A DNA stretch of 64,000 nt from a virus. The stretch lies in IMG/VR virus record IMGVR_UViG_3300030104_005320, positions 51,904-115,903 of that record, one strand, 5' to 3'. A model generated the notes under the pieces. The model made no database searches and was not told where the DNA came from. It saw nothing but the letters and a program-made list of their open reading frames with translations. The translations under genes were made by a program, and so were the position numbers. Positions 17,390 to 26,286 of this stretch are shown here, in pieces. Position 1 is the first letter of the stretch. The number at the start of each line of letters is the position of its first letter.

Positions 17390-18371
17390 CAAGCTGCCGT
17401 CTATACTGGCCTACTTTGATATAGATTATGTTGAGTATCCTAATAGATATGCGTTTGCTTGTCCGGTTCACGGTGGAGACAATCCAGAAGCTTGTTGTAT
17501 TTTTACAGACGGGATGACAAATAAAGGAAACTGGTCTTGTTGGACACAGCACTGTGAAGAAGAGTTTGCAAATAACTTATTCGGATTTGTGAGAGGGTGT
17601 CTTTCTCAAAAAAGAGATAAAATCGTTTCCATGAATGAGACTGCTGCGTTTTGTTCTAATTTTTTGAATAAATCTATTGATGATATAGAGTATTCAGAAT
17701 CCAAAAAACCAAAATTAAAAGCGATTGAAGTATTCAATAGAAAACTAGAAAGAAAGCCCGGACAAATAAGCCGAGGCGACATAAGAAACAAAATTCAAAT
17801 ACCAGCAGAATACTATATCAACAGAGGGTATACAAAAGAGGTTTTAGATTTGTTTGATGTAGGAAAATGTTTTTCTAAAAATCAACCAATGTCAGGAAGA
17901 ATTGTGGTTCCTGTATACGATGAAGACTATAACTATGTAGGATGTGTTGGCAGGTCTACACAAGAGTCAATGAAGCCTAAATGGCTGCACAGCAAAGGAT
18001 TTAAAAAATCTGTATTATACGGACTAAACATTGCAAAAAATCACATTTTAGAAACCTCCACCGCGATGCTGGTCGAAGGACAAGGAGATGTGTGGAGAAT
18101 GCATGAAGCCGGAATTAAAAACTGTGTTGGGATTTTTGGTGCTAGTATAAACGAAGATCAATTAATGCTACTAGAGCAGTCAGGAGCGTTAAACTTGGTG
18201 ATATTAACAGATTCTGACGAAGCGGGAAACAAGGCTTACGATCAAATAATTAAAATATGCGGAAGAAGATTTAATTACTATCGCCCCTCTATATCTAAAA
18301 AGGATGTTGGCGACATGACAATAGAACAAATAAAAGAAGAACTTTATCCTCAGTTGAAAGGAATTTTTTAA
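17337..18371 (+). CDS. DNA primase with CHC2-type zinc finger and TOPRIM domain
   Basis: Synthesises RNA primers at the fork. The zinc-binding domain shows CPVHGGDNPEACC and SCWTQHCEEEF near the N-terminus. TOPRIM motifs are MLVEGQGDVWRM (Glu) and VILTDSDEAGNKAY (DxD). It lacks the long C-terminal helicase-binding domain of bacterial DnaG, as is common in phages. The start at 17337 (AGAAGGA about 10 nt upstream) is preferred over in-frame starts at 17250 (TTG), 17259 and 17304. It overlaps the helicase and abuts the dNMP kinase. Confidence 0.88.
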   Translation: MKTLEQNQISAICNEMLDKLPSILAYFDIDYVEYPNRYAFACPVHGGDNPEACCIFTDGMTNKGNWSCWTQHCEEEFANNLFGFVRGCLSQKRDKIVSMNETAAFCSNFLNKSIDDIEYSESKKPKLKAIEVFNRKLERKPGQISRGDIRNKIQIPAEYYINRGYTKEVLDLFDVGKCFSKNQPMSGRIVVPVYDEDYNYVGCVGRSTQESMKPKWLHSKGFKKSVLYGLNIAKNHILETSTAMLVEGQGDVWRMHEAGIKNCVGIFGASINEDQLMLLEQSGALNLVILTDSDEAGNKAYDQIIKICGRRFNYYRPSISKKDVGDMTIEQIKEELYPQLKGIF

Positions 18372-19249
18372 TGAAGAGCAGAATACTGGCAATTGCCGGA
18401 AATAAACAATCAGGCAAAACAACATGTTCGAACTTTCTCCATGGATATCAATTGAGGTGCCACGCGATAATTGAAAACTTCAAAATTACTGAAGATGGAC
18501 AGTTAATCGTTACCACACATATATTAAATGAAAATGGACAAGAAGAAAAAGCAGACGCGATGCTGGATGTAAACAGGAAAGATCTTTCTTTTGCTGAATG
18601 GGCCATTTATAGTATGTGGCCATTCGTTAAAAGTTATTCGTTTTCGTCTCCTTTGAAAGAGATTGCAACTGGACTTTTCGGCCTAACCGAAGAACAGTGC
18701 CACGGCACAGACAAGCAAAAAAATACCACAACAAATATTAGGTGGGGAGATTTGCCGGGAGCCAACGCGAGTAAAAAAAACAAGAGAAAAAGATTGACGG
18801 CAAGAGAGTTCTTACAGTATTTTGGAACTGACATATGTAGATCTATATACAGCGATGTATGGGCCGAAAGATGCATTAAAGATATTAACAATGAAGATCC
18901 ACTTCTTGCTATAATAGACGACTGTAGATTTCCTAACGAAGCGGAAGCTGTGCAAAAGGCCGGGGGCAAGGTTATACGACTAACTAGATCAGACCACAAA
19001 GACCCACATAGCAGCGAATCGGCCCTAGAGGAATGGGATGATTATGACGCAGTTATCGACAATCAAAATCTAACCATTGCCGAAACAGTTAAAAGGGTAA
19101 TAGGAGTTTTAGATGAGTGGGGATGGCTAGGAAAAGAAATAGCAAAACAAGAAATTAAACAACGCTTGGCAGAACAACTCAGTCAATCAGAACCAGCCCA
19201 AAAACCCGAACTAGTTGGCGGGATTCACACTATCAAGAAAGACGCTTAA
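18371..19249 (+). CDS. Deoxynucleoside monophosphate kinase, 292 aa
   Basis: P-loop kinase of the phage dNMP-kinase type (T4 gp1-like). Walker A is GNKQSGKT (residues 10-17). The characteristic segments FSFSSPLKEIATGLFG, then TAREFLQYFGTDICR and IIDDCRFPNEAEAV, follow. It phosphorylates dNMPs for DNA synthesis. An N-terminal insertion (about residues 25-70) and a Gln-rich C-terminal tail make it a little longer than T4 gp1. It is coupled to both neighbours by overlapping TAATG. Confidence 0.88.
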   Translation: MKSRILAIAGNKQSGKTTCSNFLHGYQLRCHAIIENFKITEDGQLIVTTHILNENGQEEKADAMLDVNRKDLSFAEWAIYSMWPFVKSYSFSSPLKEIATGLFGLTEEQCHGTDKQKNTTTNIRWGDLPGANASKKNKRKRLTAREFLQYFGTDICRSIYSDVWAERCIKDINNEDPLLAIIDDCRFPNEAEAVQKAGGKVIRLTRSDHKDPHSSESALEEWDDYDAVIDNQNLTIAETVKRVIGVLDEWGWLGKEIAKQEIKQRLAEQLSQSEPAQKPELVGGIHTIKKDA

Positions 19250-20271
19250 TGATCGTAACATATATCAGAAGCTCCTCTTACAATAATTATGACTATTGCC
19301 AAATGCAATATTTTATAACGTATGTACTGGGACACAGGTCCACGTCTGGAAAAAAGGCTCAGTTGGGAACCATAGTCCATAAGGTAATGGAGGTATTAGC
19401 GTCATGTAAAAAAAAGCTACAAGACAATCCGGATAAAAAAAGCTTATACATAAAAGATGACGCCATAGGAAAAGTTAATTTTACTCCGCGTAGTCTTTTT
19501 ACAAAAAAGTTTGTTTCAAAAATTTTAGACCGAAGTTACGAATATTACACCGAAAACTGTACCCACAAATATACTGGGGCCGATATAAAATTTTGTAGAC
19601 TTTCTGTAGATACCGCCCTAGAGTACAACGATGGACAGTTTGACCCTAGAAAAAGAGACGTAGTAGACGCAGAGCCGCAGTTTGATATTCCTATTGAAGA
19701 GCCGTGGGCGAAATTCAAATATAAGATGCCAGACGGAGAAACAGTAGAAGGACAGCTAGCCATTAAAGGCACTATCGATCTTGTTACCAAGGTGGCAGAT
19801 GATACGATAGAGGTGATAGATTGGAAAACCGGGAGAAGATTGAACTGGGCAACAGGCGAAGAAAAAACTTATGATAAATTACTTGAAGATCCTCAGTTGT
19901 TGTTGTATAACTACGCTATATCAAAACTATATCCTAACTACGCACAAGCGATCATGTCTATTTATTTTATTAGAGACGGTGGTCCTTTTAGTATGTGCTT
20001 TGATGAATCGGATCAAACTAAATTTCTTAAAATGCTTGAAAAAAGATTCAAACAAATTCAAAGAAATGAATACCCTATGCCGATATCTAGAAATAGAAAG
20101 AGTTTTAAATGTACAAAGCTTTGTCATTTTTACAAAAACAACTGGCCCGGAACTAACACATCAATGTGTCAGCACGTAGAAGAACATTTACAGGCTTTTG
20201 GAGAAGACGGCACAATAGAAAGATGTACCAGACAAGGACACAATATTGGATATTACGAGGCACCCGGATAA
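19249..20271 (+). CDS. PD-(D/E)XK exonuclease of the RecB/AddB/Cas4 type, 340 aa
   Basis: A RecB-family nuclease. The N-terminal SSSYNNYDYCQMQYFITYVLG motif with Cys17 is followed by GTIVHKVME (metal-binding His), KGTIDLVTK (Asp) and EVIDWKTGR (the D-x-K core). QLLLYNYAISKLYP is the RecB motif. C-terminal cysteines (KCTKLCHF and SMCQHV) together with Cys17 may hold an iron-sulfur cluster as in AddB and Cas4. It probably processes DNA ends for recombination-dependent replication. It lies between dNMP kinase and polymerase. Confidence 0.88.
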   Translation: MIVTYIRSSSYNNYDYCQMQYFITYVLGHRSTSGKKAQLGTIVHKVMEVLASCKKKLQDNPDKKSLYIKDDAIGKVNFTPRSLFTKKFVSKILDRSYEYYTENCTHKYTGADIKFCRLSVDTALEYNDGQFDPRKRDVVDAEPQFDIPIEEPWAKFKYKMPDGETVEGQLAIKGTIDLVTKVADDTIEVIDWKTGRRLNWATGEEKTYDKLLEDPQLLLYNYAISKLYPNYAQAIMSIYFIRDGGPFSMCFDESDQTKFLKMLEKRFKQIQRNEYPMPISRNRKSFKCTKLCHFYKNNWPGTNTSMCQHVEEHLQAFGEDGTIERCTRQGHNIGYYEAPG

Positions 20272-20275
20272 ATAA

Positions 20276-21868
20276 ATGAATAATTTTATACCTTTAAATT
20301 GCAAGACTCACTACAGTTTACAAAAGGGCTTCTGTAGAAACCATTTACTGGCAAAGAAATGCAAAGAATATGGATACTCTGCCTGTGGAATCGCAGATAT
20401 CAGAACGCTTTCAGGGGCCGTTGACTTTCACCAGCAGTGCAAGAAAAATGGTATCAAGCCATTGATAGGATGTGATTTTGATGACTACATATTGTTCGCA
20501 AAAAACAAACAAGGATGGTTTGATTTAATAAAATATGTTTCAGACCAGACGCTAGAAGTTTTGAAATCTGTTGCAAAAAAAGGCAATCTACTATGCGTTT
20601 CTAAGAAGTCGAACGGTTTTAAAAAGCTTTTCAAAAGCAATCATTTTCAATACAACTATGATAAAAACAGCGTTTATTACGTCACTGAGGATGAAGCGGA
20701 TTGTCATAGAATTTTACTTTGCTCTGGCATGAAGACAACAATGAAGAAGGTTGCTAAACTATTAAATCAAAAAGAAGACATTCAAAATAAAGAGTTTTTT
20801 CAAAAGTCCAACTTTTATCTGCCAACCCCAGAAGATATTGGCGATAACGATTATAAGACGCTTAACGAAATAGCAGACATGTGTGAAGACTATGAAGTTG
20901 CAGAGAAGCCAATGCTTCCCACTTTTGATTGTCCTGAAGGGACCGACGAAGACGAGTATTTGACCCAGCTTTGTAGAGTTGGCTGGAAGGAAAGGCTCAT
21001 AGATAGCGGCAAAGTAGATAAAGAAGAAATTAAAAACGAATACGCCGAACGAGTTAAAAGCGAACTTAAAGTTATAATTAAGGCGGAGCTTTCTGGATAT
21101 TTTTTAATCGTTCAAGATATTATTAATTTTGTTAAGAGAAAAGGATGGCTTGCCGGACCCGGAAGAGGATCTGCCGCTGGCTGTCTAGTCTCATATTTGA
21201 TGGGGATTACTGAGGTAGATCCAATTGAATATGGTTTGATTTTCGAAAGATTTTACAATGAGGGAAGAAATACAGAGGATCATGTTTCTCTCCCTGATAT
21301 CGATATGGATGTTCCAGCAGAATACAGAGACGATGTTATAGATTATATTAAAGAAAAATACGGCGAAGAAAATGTGGCACAAATGATTACATTTGGCAGA
21401 CTCCAAGGCAGGGCAGCAGTCAAAGAAGTTTTGAGAATTAATGAGGCCGTGTCTTTTTCTGAAATGAACGCTATAACTGAAAGTATACCGGATGAAGCCA
21501 GAATCTCAGATCAGCTTGAGCTAATGGAAGAAAAATCAATTATTAAATGGACTTTAGAAAATGAGCCTGAGAATCTGAAAAACTGGTGTATAATGCAAGA
21601 CGACGGAAGTTTAAGCGGCCCTCTTGCCAATCTGTTTGAACAAGCTATAAAAATTGAAGGAACAAATAAGTCACAAGGCAAACATCCCGCAGGAGTAATT
21701 ATTTCTAAAAATAGACTCGCAGACGTTTGCCCGATGACTACCGACAAGTCTGGAGATCCAGTGGCATCTTTAGATATGGGAGATTTAGAAACTTTAGGCC
21801 ACGTAAAATTTGACGTTCTTGGAATCGATTTATTATCTAAAATAATGGAGATTGTAAAAAATGACTGA
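20276..21868 (+). CDS. dnaE: DNA polymerase III alpha subunit, N-terminal half (PHP-like plus palm)
   Basis: A 530-aa protein matching DnaE from its start through the palm. The first ~200 residues are a shortened PHP-like domain whose HxH metal motif is replaced by N-C-K (PLNCKTHYSL), so PHP catalysis is unlikely. GPGRGSAAGCLVSYLM, PDIDMD (D341 and D343, the paired catalytic aspartates) and VKFDVLGI (D513, the third) are all present. The protein then stops soon after VLGIDLLSKIMEI, where DnaE would continue into the fingers. The remainder is encoded at 22770. Two genes lie between the halves. Confidence 0.93.
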   Translation: MNNFIPLNCKTHYSLQKGFCRNHLLAKKCKEYGYSACGIADIRTLSGAVDFHQQCKKNGIKPLIGCDFDDYILFAKNKQGWFDLIKYVSDQTLEVLKSVAKKGNLLCVSKKSNGFKKLFKSNHFQYNYDKNSVYYVTEDEADCHRILLCSGMKTTMKKVAKLLNQKEDIQNKEFFQKSNFYLPTPEDIGDNDYKTLNEIADMCEDYEVAEKPMLPTFDCPEGTDEDEYLTQLCRVGWKERLIDSGKVDKEEIKNEYAERVKSELKVIIKAELSGYFLIVQDIINFVKRKGWLAGPGRGSAAGCLVSYLMGITEVDPIEYGLIFERFYNEGRNTEDHVSLPDIDMDVPAEYRDDVIDYIKEKYGEENVAQMITFGRLQGRAAVKEVLRINEAVSFSEMNAITESIPDEARISDQLELMEEKSIIKWTLENEPENLKNWCIMQDDGSLSGPLANLFEQAIKIEGTNKSQGKHPAGVIISKNRLADVCPMTTDKSGDPVASLDMGDLETLGHVKFDVLGIDLLSKIMEIVKND

Positions 21869-22094
21869 AGCTAGAAAGCAGGAATATAAATCTGTAGTTT
21901 TTGCTGGGTGCTCAATTGATAGCAATGGTGTGTCTGTTTGCAACTTGCAAAACTATATTAAAAATCCTCTTGGCGTACCAAAGGCAAAATACCAAGTGTG
22001 GTCAGACAGACACAGATGTTATGACTTATTTTACACTCTAGATGACGCTATTGAAAAGTTCATCCAATTGAAAAACAAAACAATCTATAAATAA
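21861..22094 (+). CDS. Hypothetical protein, 77 aa, between polymerase halves
   Basis: Unrecognised small protein (VVFAGCSIDSNGVSVCNLQNYIKNP, then YDLFYTLDDAIEKF). It overlaps the polymerase N-half by 8 nt and ends 11 nt before the exonuclease start. No intein, homing-nuclease or transposase motif is visible, so it does not explain the split. A small bridging or DNA-binding partner is possible. Confidence 0.68.
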   Translation: MTEARKQEYKSVVFAGCSIDSNGVSVCNLQNYIKNPLGVPKAKYQVWSDRHRCYDLFYTLDDAIEKFIQLKNKTIYK

Positions 22095-22108
22095 AGGAGA
22101 TAGCTATT
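22095..22108 (+). promoter_or_regulatory. Ribosome binding site that fixes an ATT start codon
   Basis: AGGAG (22095-22099) is followed by 6 nt and then ATT at 22106. No ATG, GTG or TTG lies in this frame between the TAA at 22088 and a GTG at 22190. The latter would delete the DFET catalytic motif. Confidence 0.65.
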
Positions 22109-22789
22109 AATTATCGAGATATCATAGTATTTGACTTCGAGACGACTGGCTCTAACCCCCACGGATGTCAACCCACACAGATAGCCGCCGTGGCACTGCA
22201 TCCGAGAAAACTCACGGTACAACCGGGAGGATATTTTGAAAGCAAGATAAGATGCATAAATAATGACGACAAAGCTGTCGCGGCTGGTTTTGATCCAATT
22301 GAAGAAAAGGCACTTGAAGTCACTGGAAGGACCAGAAAAGATATAGGCACAGGCCCGCTACCGAAAACTGTATGGAAAAAGTTCGCCCAGTTCTGTGATA
22401 AGTTTAACTTTAAAGGCACACAGTGGACCGCACCGGTGGCTGCTGGATATAATATTAATGGCTTTGATATGCCCATCGTAGAACGTATGTGCAAAATGTA
22501 CGGGCCAATTGACGAAAAAAGGGGCAGACAGAAAATCTTTAATCAAATTTTTACAATGGATTTAATGCCACACGTTTATTGCTGGTTTGAGAACAATCAA
22601 GACGTAAAGGGATACAGTATGGACTACCTACGTGATTACTTTGGAATCTCTAAAGAAAACGCTCACGACGCTCTACAGGACGTTAAAGATACAGCTAATA
22701 TACTTATCAAGTTTCTTCTGCTGCAAAGAAATTTATCTAAAAAAATAAGATTTGAAAAGGCTTTTGCTAATGGCGAGTTGTATGTTTGA
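22106..22789 (+). CDS. DEDD-family 3'-5' exonuclease (DnaQ/epsilon-like), probable ATT start
   Basis: Proofreading-type exonuclease, 227 aa from the proposed start. Exo I is VFDFETTG (D10 and E12), Exo II is AGYNINGFDMP (Asp), and Exo III is ENAHDALQDVKDTANI (H...D). The Shine-Dalgarno AGGAG is correctly spaced only for an ATT codon at 22106; starting at GTG 22190 would remove the Exo I motif. It sits between the two polymerase III alpha halves and overlaps the second by 20 nt. It could supply the proofreading that the degenerate PHP domain cannot. A sequencing error changing ATG to ATT cannot be excluded. Confidence 0.85.
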   Translation: MNYRDIIVFDFETTGSNPHGCQPTQIAAVALHPRKLTVQPGGYFESKIRCINNDDKAVAAGFDPIEEKALEVTGRTRKDIGTGPLPKTVWKKFAQFCDKFNFKGTQWTAPVAAGYNINGFDMPIVERMCKMYGPIDEKRGRQKIFNQIFTMDLMPHVYCWFENNQDVKGYSMDYLRDYFGISKENAHDALQDVKDTANILIKFLLLQRNLSKKIRFEKAFANGELYV

Positions 22790-24335
22790 TATTAATAATT
22801 TTGAAGATAGCAACGTCTGGGACTTAATTTGCGAAGGAAACACTAAAGGTGTCTTTCAGCTTGAGTCTAGCTTGGGTCGTCACTGGGCCAAGAAAACCAA
22901 GCCAAGAAGCATTAACGAACTAGCCGCTCTTATTTCTCTCATACGTCCGGGCGTTTTAAAGGCCAAGGTAGATGGCAAATCTATGGCTGATCATTATGTT
23001 GATCGCAAAGAAAACAAAGATCCGGTAACTTATCCCCACGATTCTCTAGAACCGATTCTCAGTGAGACTTTTGGCGTTCTTGTTTATCAAGAGCAGTCTA
23101 TGAAGATTGCACAGGTTTTAGCTGGCTTCGATCTAAAAGAAGCAGACGCACTAAGAAAAGCTATCGGTAAAAAGAAAGCAGACTTAATGGAGAAGGTTAA
23201 GACCAAATTCTTGCAGGGCACAAAAAAACAAGGCATCGTGACAGACGATGTAGCTGATGAAATTTTTTCTTGGATTGAAAAGTCTAACAGATATGCTTTC
23301 AATAAATCTCACGCTGTTTCTTACGCTATTGATGCGTTTTGGAGTGCTTATTGTAAAACATACAGACTCAAAAAGTTTTATAATACATATCTAGGTAGAG
23401 CAGATAAGAAGCCAAAGCCAGACATTGAAAAAAAAGAACTGATAATGGATGCTAGGCGTTCAAATATAGATATCCTTCCTCCAAGACTACAGCATCTTTT
23501 TACAGATTTTACTATGGATAATGAAAAAAATGTAATCTATTATGGATTACGCCATGTTAAAAACGTAGGAATCAAAGAATGCGAAAAATTAGAAAAGATT
23601 AAAACATCTACAGATATATCTGGATATAATTGGCTAGACTGTCTAATCAATATTATTTACAAATGCAACCTGAATAAAAGATCGGTTATTTCTCTTATAT
23701 CGGTTGGAGCATTTAATGGCGTTAATAATACTGTTAGTAGAGCGAAAATGCTTTACGAATTTGATAGCTGGAAACAGTTGTCAGCCAGAGAGCAAGAGTA
23801 CATATCAACCATATACAAAGATAAAAAAGACTTAGCAGATTGTATTCGCTTTACTCTTGAGTCTTCAGACATTAAAATTAATAGCCGTAGAAATCCCACT
23901 GTTGTAGATATAAAAAATTCATTAGAGAACCCATTTTATAATCTGGACGATACACCTCACACAATATCCACAGAAGAAGAAAAATATATGAGTTGTTCTT
24001 TGACTTGTAACAAAATCGACGGAATTGATTTAAATATATCAACTTCCGTGTGCAAAGATATATCTAATGAGTCGATAACAGGTAAAGTAAATCTAGCTGC
24101 TCAGATAAATTCTGTCAGAATATATAAAACTAAAAGAGGGAAAAATCCCGGCCAAACTATGGCCTTCTTGTGTGTTGAGGATGGAAGCGGCTCCCTTGAT
24201 TCTGTTACTGTATTTCCAGAGGCTTATGAGGAGAACCGAGATTTACTGATAGAAGGAAATACTGTACTAATAATTGGAGAGATATCTAAAAAAGACAAAA
24301 AATCTATTATTGTCAACAAGGTGTCGCAAATTTGA
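22770..24335 (+). CDS. dnaE: DNA polymerase III alpha subunit, C-terminal half (fingers to OB fold)
   Basis: Continues exactly where the first half stops. GNTKGVFQLESS matches the DnaE fingers motif. ISLIRPGVLKAK, YQEQSMKIAQVLAGFDL, ADALRKAIGKKK and YAFNKSHAVSYA follow in canonical order. Helix-hairpin-helix material lies near YGLRHVKNVG, and a C-terminal OB fold is seen (VRIYKTKRGKNPGQTMAFL, then ENRDLLIEGNTVLIIGEI). ATG 22770 with AAAAGG upstream is chosen over TTG 22752. With the N-half it totals about 1,050 aa, near DnaE size. None of the catalytic aspartates is in this half, so the two chains must assemble. Confidence 0.93.
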   Translation: MASCMFDINNFEDSNVWDLICEGNTKGVFQLESSLGRHWAKKTKPRSINELAALISLIRPGVLKAKVDGKSMADHYVDRKENKDPVTYPHDSLEPILSETFGVLVYQEQSMKIAQVLAGFDLKEADALRKAIGKKKADLMEKVKTKFLQGTKKQGIVTDDVADEIFSWIEKSNRYAFNKSHAVSYAIDAFWSAYCKTYRLKKFYNTYLGRADKKPKPDIEKKELIMDARRSNIDILPPRLQHLFTDFTMDNEKNVIYYGLRHVKNVGIKECEKLEKIKTSTDISGYNWLDCLINIIYKCNLNKRSVISLISVGAFNGVNNTVSRAKMLYEFDSWKQLSAREQEYISTIYKDKKDLADCIRFTLESSDIKINSRRNPTVVDIKNSLENPFYNLDDTPHTISTEEEKYMSCSLTCNKIDGIDLNISTSVCKDISNESITGKVNLAAQINSVRIYKTKRGKNPGQTMAFLCVEDGSGSLDSVTVFPEAYEENRDLLIEGNTVLIIGEISKKDKKSIIVNKVSQI

Positions 24336-24634
24336 AAGGTTTAAAGTTGAACAAATGTCATTTTTTAGGGAAGGTAATAGAGCCTCCCCGCCTACACGAT
24401 GAGAACGGAACCTCTGTTGTGAGATTTGTTTTAGAAGTAGAAGAATACAGAAGAGACAAAAGTGGTGAAAAAAAACGCTCTGTGAATTATCTGGACTTTG
24501 AAGCTTGGGATAGTGCCGCGATAGCAATAGAAAGATACGCCTTTGACGGCTGCCTGATGGCCGTTGAATCCATAGCCAGAAGATATGAAGACATTGTTGT
24601 ATTTAGAGTTACAAATTTTAAAATTTTGCACTGA
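24332..24634 (+). CDS. ssb: Single-stranded DNA-binding protein (OB fold), 100 aa
   Basis: SSB-type OB fold: NKCHFLGKVIEPPRL at the start, VVRFVLEVEEYRRDKSGEKK, then VNYLDFEAWDSAAIAIERYAF. It lacks the acidic C-terminal tail of bacterial SSB that recruits partners. The start is a TTG in a TTGA overlap with the polymerase C-half; no ATG is available without losing the first strand. It closes the replication block. Confidence 0.82.
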   Translation: MKGLKLNKCHFLGKVIEPPRLHDENGTSVVRFVLEVEEYRRDKSGEKKRSVNYLDFEAWDSAAIAIERYAFDGCLMAVESIARRYEDIVVFRVTNFKILH

Positions 24635-24645
24635 TTGGTCTTACG

Positions 24646-26286
24646 ATGAGAAAAAAGAAAGTGCTATTTGTATCTGAGGCTTCGTGGAAAACAACCGGAT
24701 ATTCAGTATACACTAAAGAAGTATTGAGCAGGCTGAACCAAATAGACGAATTAGAAGTGGCTGAATTGTCCTGCTACGGATCTGCTTCCGATCCTGAAAT
24801 AAAAGATATACCTTGGAAAGTTTTTCCAAACAAGCCAGATGGAAACTCAGAAGAGTTTAAGATATACAAAAGTAATCCCAGCAATACATTTGGCGAATGG
24901 ACATTTAATAATGTTTGTCTAAAGTTTCAGCCAGATATTGTTATGGATATTCGTGACTGGTGGATGTTTGAATATCAACAAAGATCTCCGTTTAGAGATT
25001 TTTATCATTGGGCTATAATGCCGACAGTGGATGCGGCACCCCAAAATTCTCAGTGGGTAAACACATTTCAATCTGCTGACGCTGTATTCACTTATTCAGA
25101 ATTTGGTAGAGACGTTTTACAGGGGCAGTGCGATAATCTTAATTTTTGTGGAATAGCACCTCCCGCCGCTAGTAAAAACTTTATTCCATTTCTTAATAAA
25201 TCACAGCACAAGGAAACGATGGGATTAGACCCGGATTCCATAATTATTGGCACCGTGATGCGAAACCAGCGAAGAAAGTTATATCCGGATTTATTTAAAT
25301 CTTTTAGGATGTTGCTAGATGAAACAAAAAATGATAAACTCTTTCTGCATTGCCACAAATACTATCCAGACATTGGCTGGGACACTCCGAGTCTGTTAGA
25401 TGAATTCGGCCTTAACAACAGAGTTCTTTTTTCATACCAATGTAAAGAGTGTAAAAATTTACAGGTAGAATTCTTTCAGGATTCAGTTACCTACTGTAAA
25501 AAATGTAACAAGCTTACACAACAGCTAGTAGGTATAGAAAATCCTATAGACGAAGTAAATCTTAATAAAATATACAATACATTTGACATATATGTTCAAT
25601 ACGCGAATAGTGAAGGCTTTGGAATGCCTCAGTTAGAGGCCGCATATGCTGGACTGCCCGTAATATCTACTTATTATTCAGCCATGGAATCTGTTATAGA
25701 TAACATAGGAGGCATCGGAATTAAGCCTTTAGAGTATTCTAGGGAGGCTGAAACAGGCTGCTATAGGGCGATTCCAGACAATAGAAAGTTTGTAGACGTT
25801 CTTAAAAAGATGATAGACTCAAAACAAACATTACCAAAAATCGGGCAAAAAATAAATAAAACTGCCAGAAATCACTATAGCTGGGACAAAACCGCAGACA
25901 TATGGGCAGAGCATATAAAGTCAGTACCTATGAGAGATCTTAAAGAAACTTGGCTCTCTCCCGCAAACATAAAACAGCCAGCTTCATCTGTGCCGCAAAA
26001 TATTGTAGATTTAGCGGACAAGGTTGATTTTATATTTACAGACATACTACATAAACCAGAGTGGATAGGTGGATACCTATGGACTAAAGTTCTTAAAGAT
26101 TGTACGTTCAAGTATAGAGTACAAAGTTCTAATGAAGACTTTTACTTTAATGAATCTCATATCCAGTCTTACGATCAATTTTTACCCTTTAGCTTTGAGA
26201 AGGCGTGCGAAGAAATGGCAGCCTTCAGAAATCAACTTAATCAATGGGAGATGGCTAGAGTGCAGGCGATAGGGGGAAGTCAGTGA
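24646..26286 (+). CDS. Glycosyltransferase, GT-B fold (GT4-like), 546 aa
   Basis: Opens with a Rossmann-type strand and Gly loop (KKVLFVSEASWKTTGYSVYTK). The C-terminal donor domain contains IYVQYANSEGFGMPQLEAAYAGLPVI, the GT4 E-x7-E pattern. Inserted between strands is a zinc-ribbon-like element (CKECKNLQ and CKKCNK, about residues 267-285). The C-terminal 120 residues are extra and unassigned. First gene of the glycan island, 11 nt after ssb. It overlaps the next glycosyltransferase by 4 nt. Confidence 0.86.
   Translation: MRKKKVLFVSEASWKTTGYSVYTKEVLSRLNQIDELEVAELSCYGSASDPEIKDIPWKVFPNKPDGNSEEFKIYKSNPSNTFGEWTFNNVCLKFQPDIVMDIRDWWMFEYQQRSPFRDFYHWAIMPTVDAAPQNSQWVNTFQSADAVFTYSEFGRDVLQGQCDNLNFCGIAPPAASKNFIPFLNKSQHKETMGLDPDSIIIGTVMRNQRRKLYPDLFKSFRMLLDETKNDKLFLHCHKYYPDIGWDTPSLLDEFGLNNRVLFSYQCKECKNLQVEFFQDSVTYCKKCNKLTQQLVGIENPIDEVNLNKIYNTFDIYVQYANSEGFGMPQLEAAYAGLPVISTYYSAMESVIDNIGGIGIKPLEYSREAETGCYRAIPDNRKFVDVLKKMIDSKQTLPKIGQKINKTARNHYSWDKTADIWAEHIKSVPMRDLKETWLSPANIKQPASSVPQNIVDLADKVDFIFTDILHKPEWIGGYLWTKVLKDCTFKYRVQSSNEDFYFNESHIQSYDQFLPFSFEKACEEMAAFRNQLNQWEMARVQAIGGSQ

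Noticed and set aside
22080-22110. -1 frameshift from the 77-aa gene into the exonuclease frame
   Set aside because: The exonuclease frame has TAA at 22088-22090, and the only possible slip site (TAT AAA TAA) does not re-pair after a -1 shift. The correctly spaced AGGAG favours new initiation at ATT.
22190-22192. GTG at 22190 as the exonuclease start
   Set aside because: It would remove VFDFETTG, the Exo I motif, although the open frame with a good ribosome binding site lies upstream.
21800-22800. Split intein as the cause of the DnaE split
   Set aside because: The first chain ends in KIMEIVKND and the second starts MASCMFDINN, with no intein N-terminal Cys block, no C-terminal HN-C/S/T junction and no extra intein-sized sequence in either reading frame.
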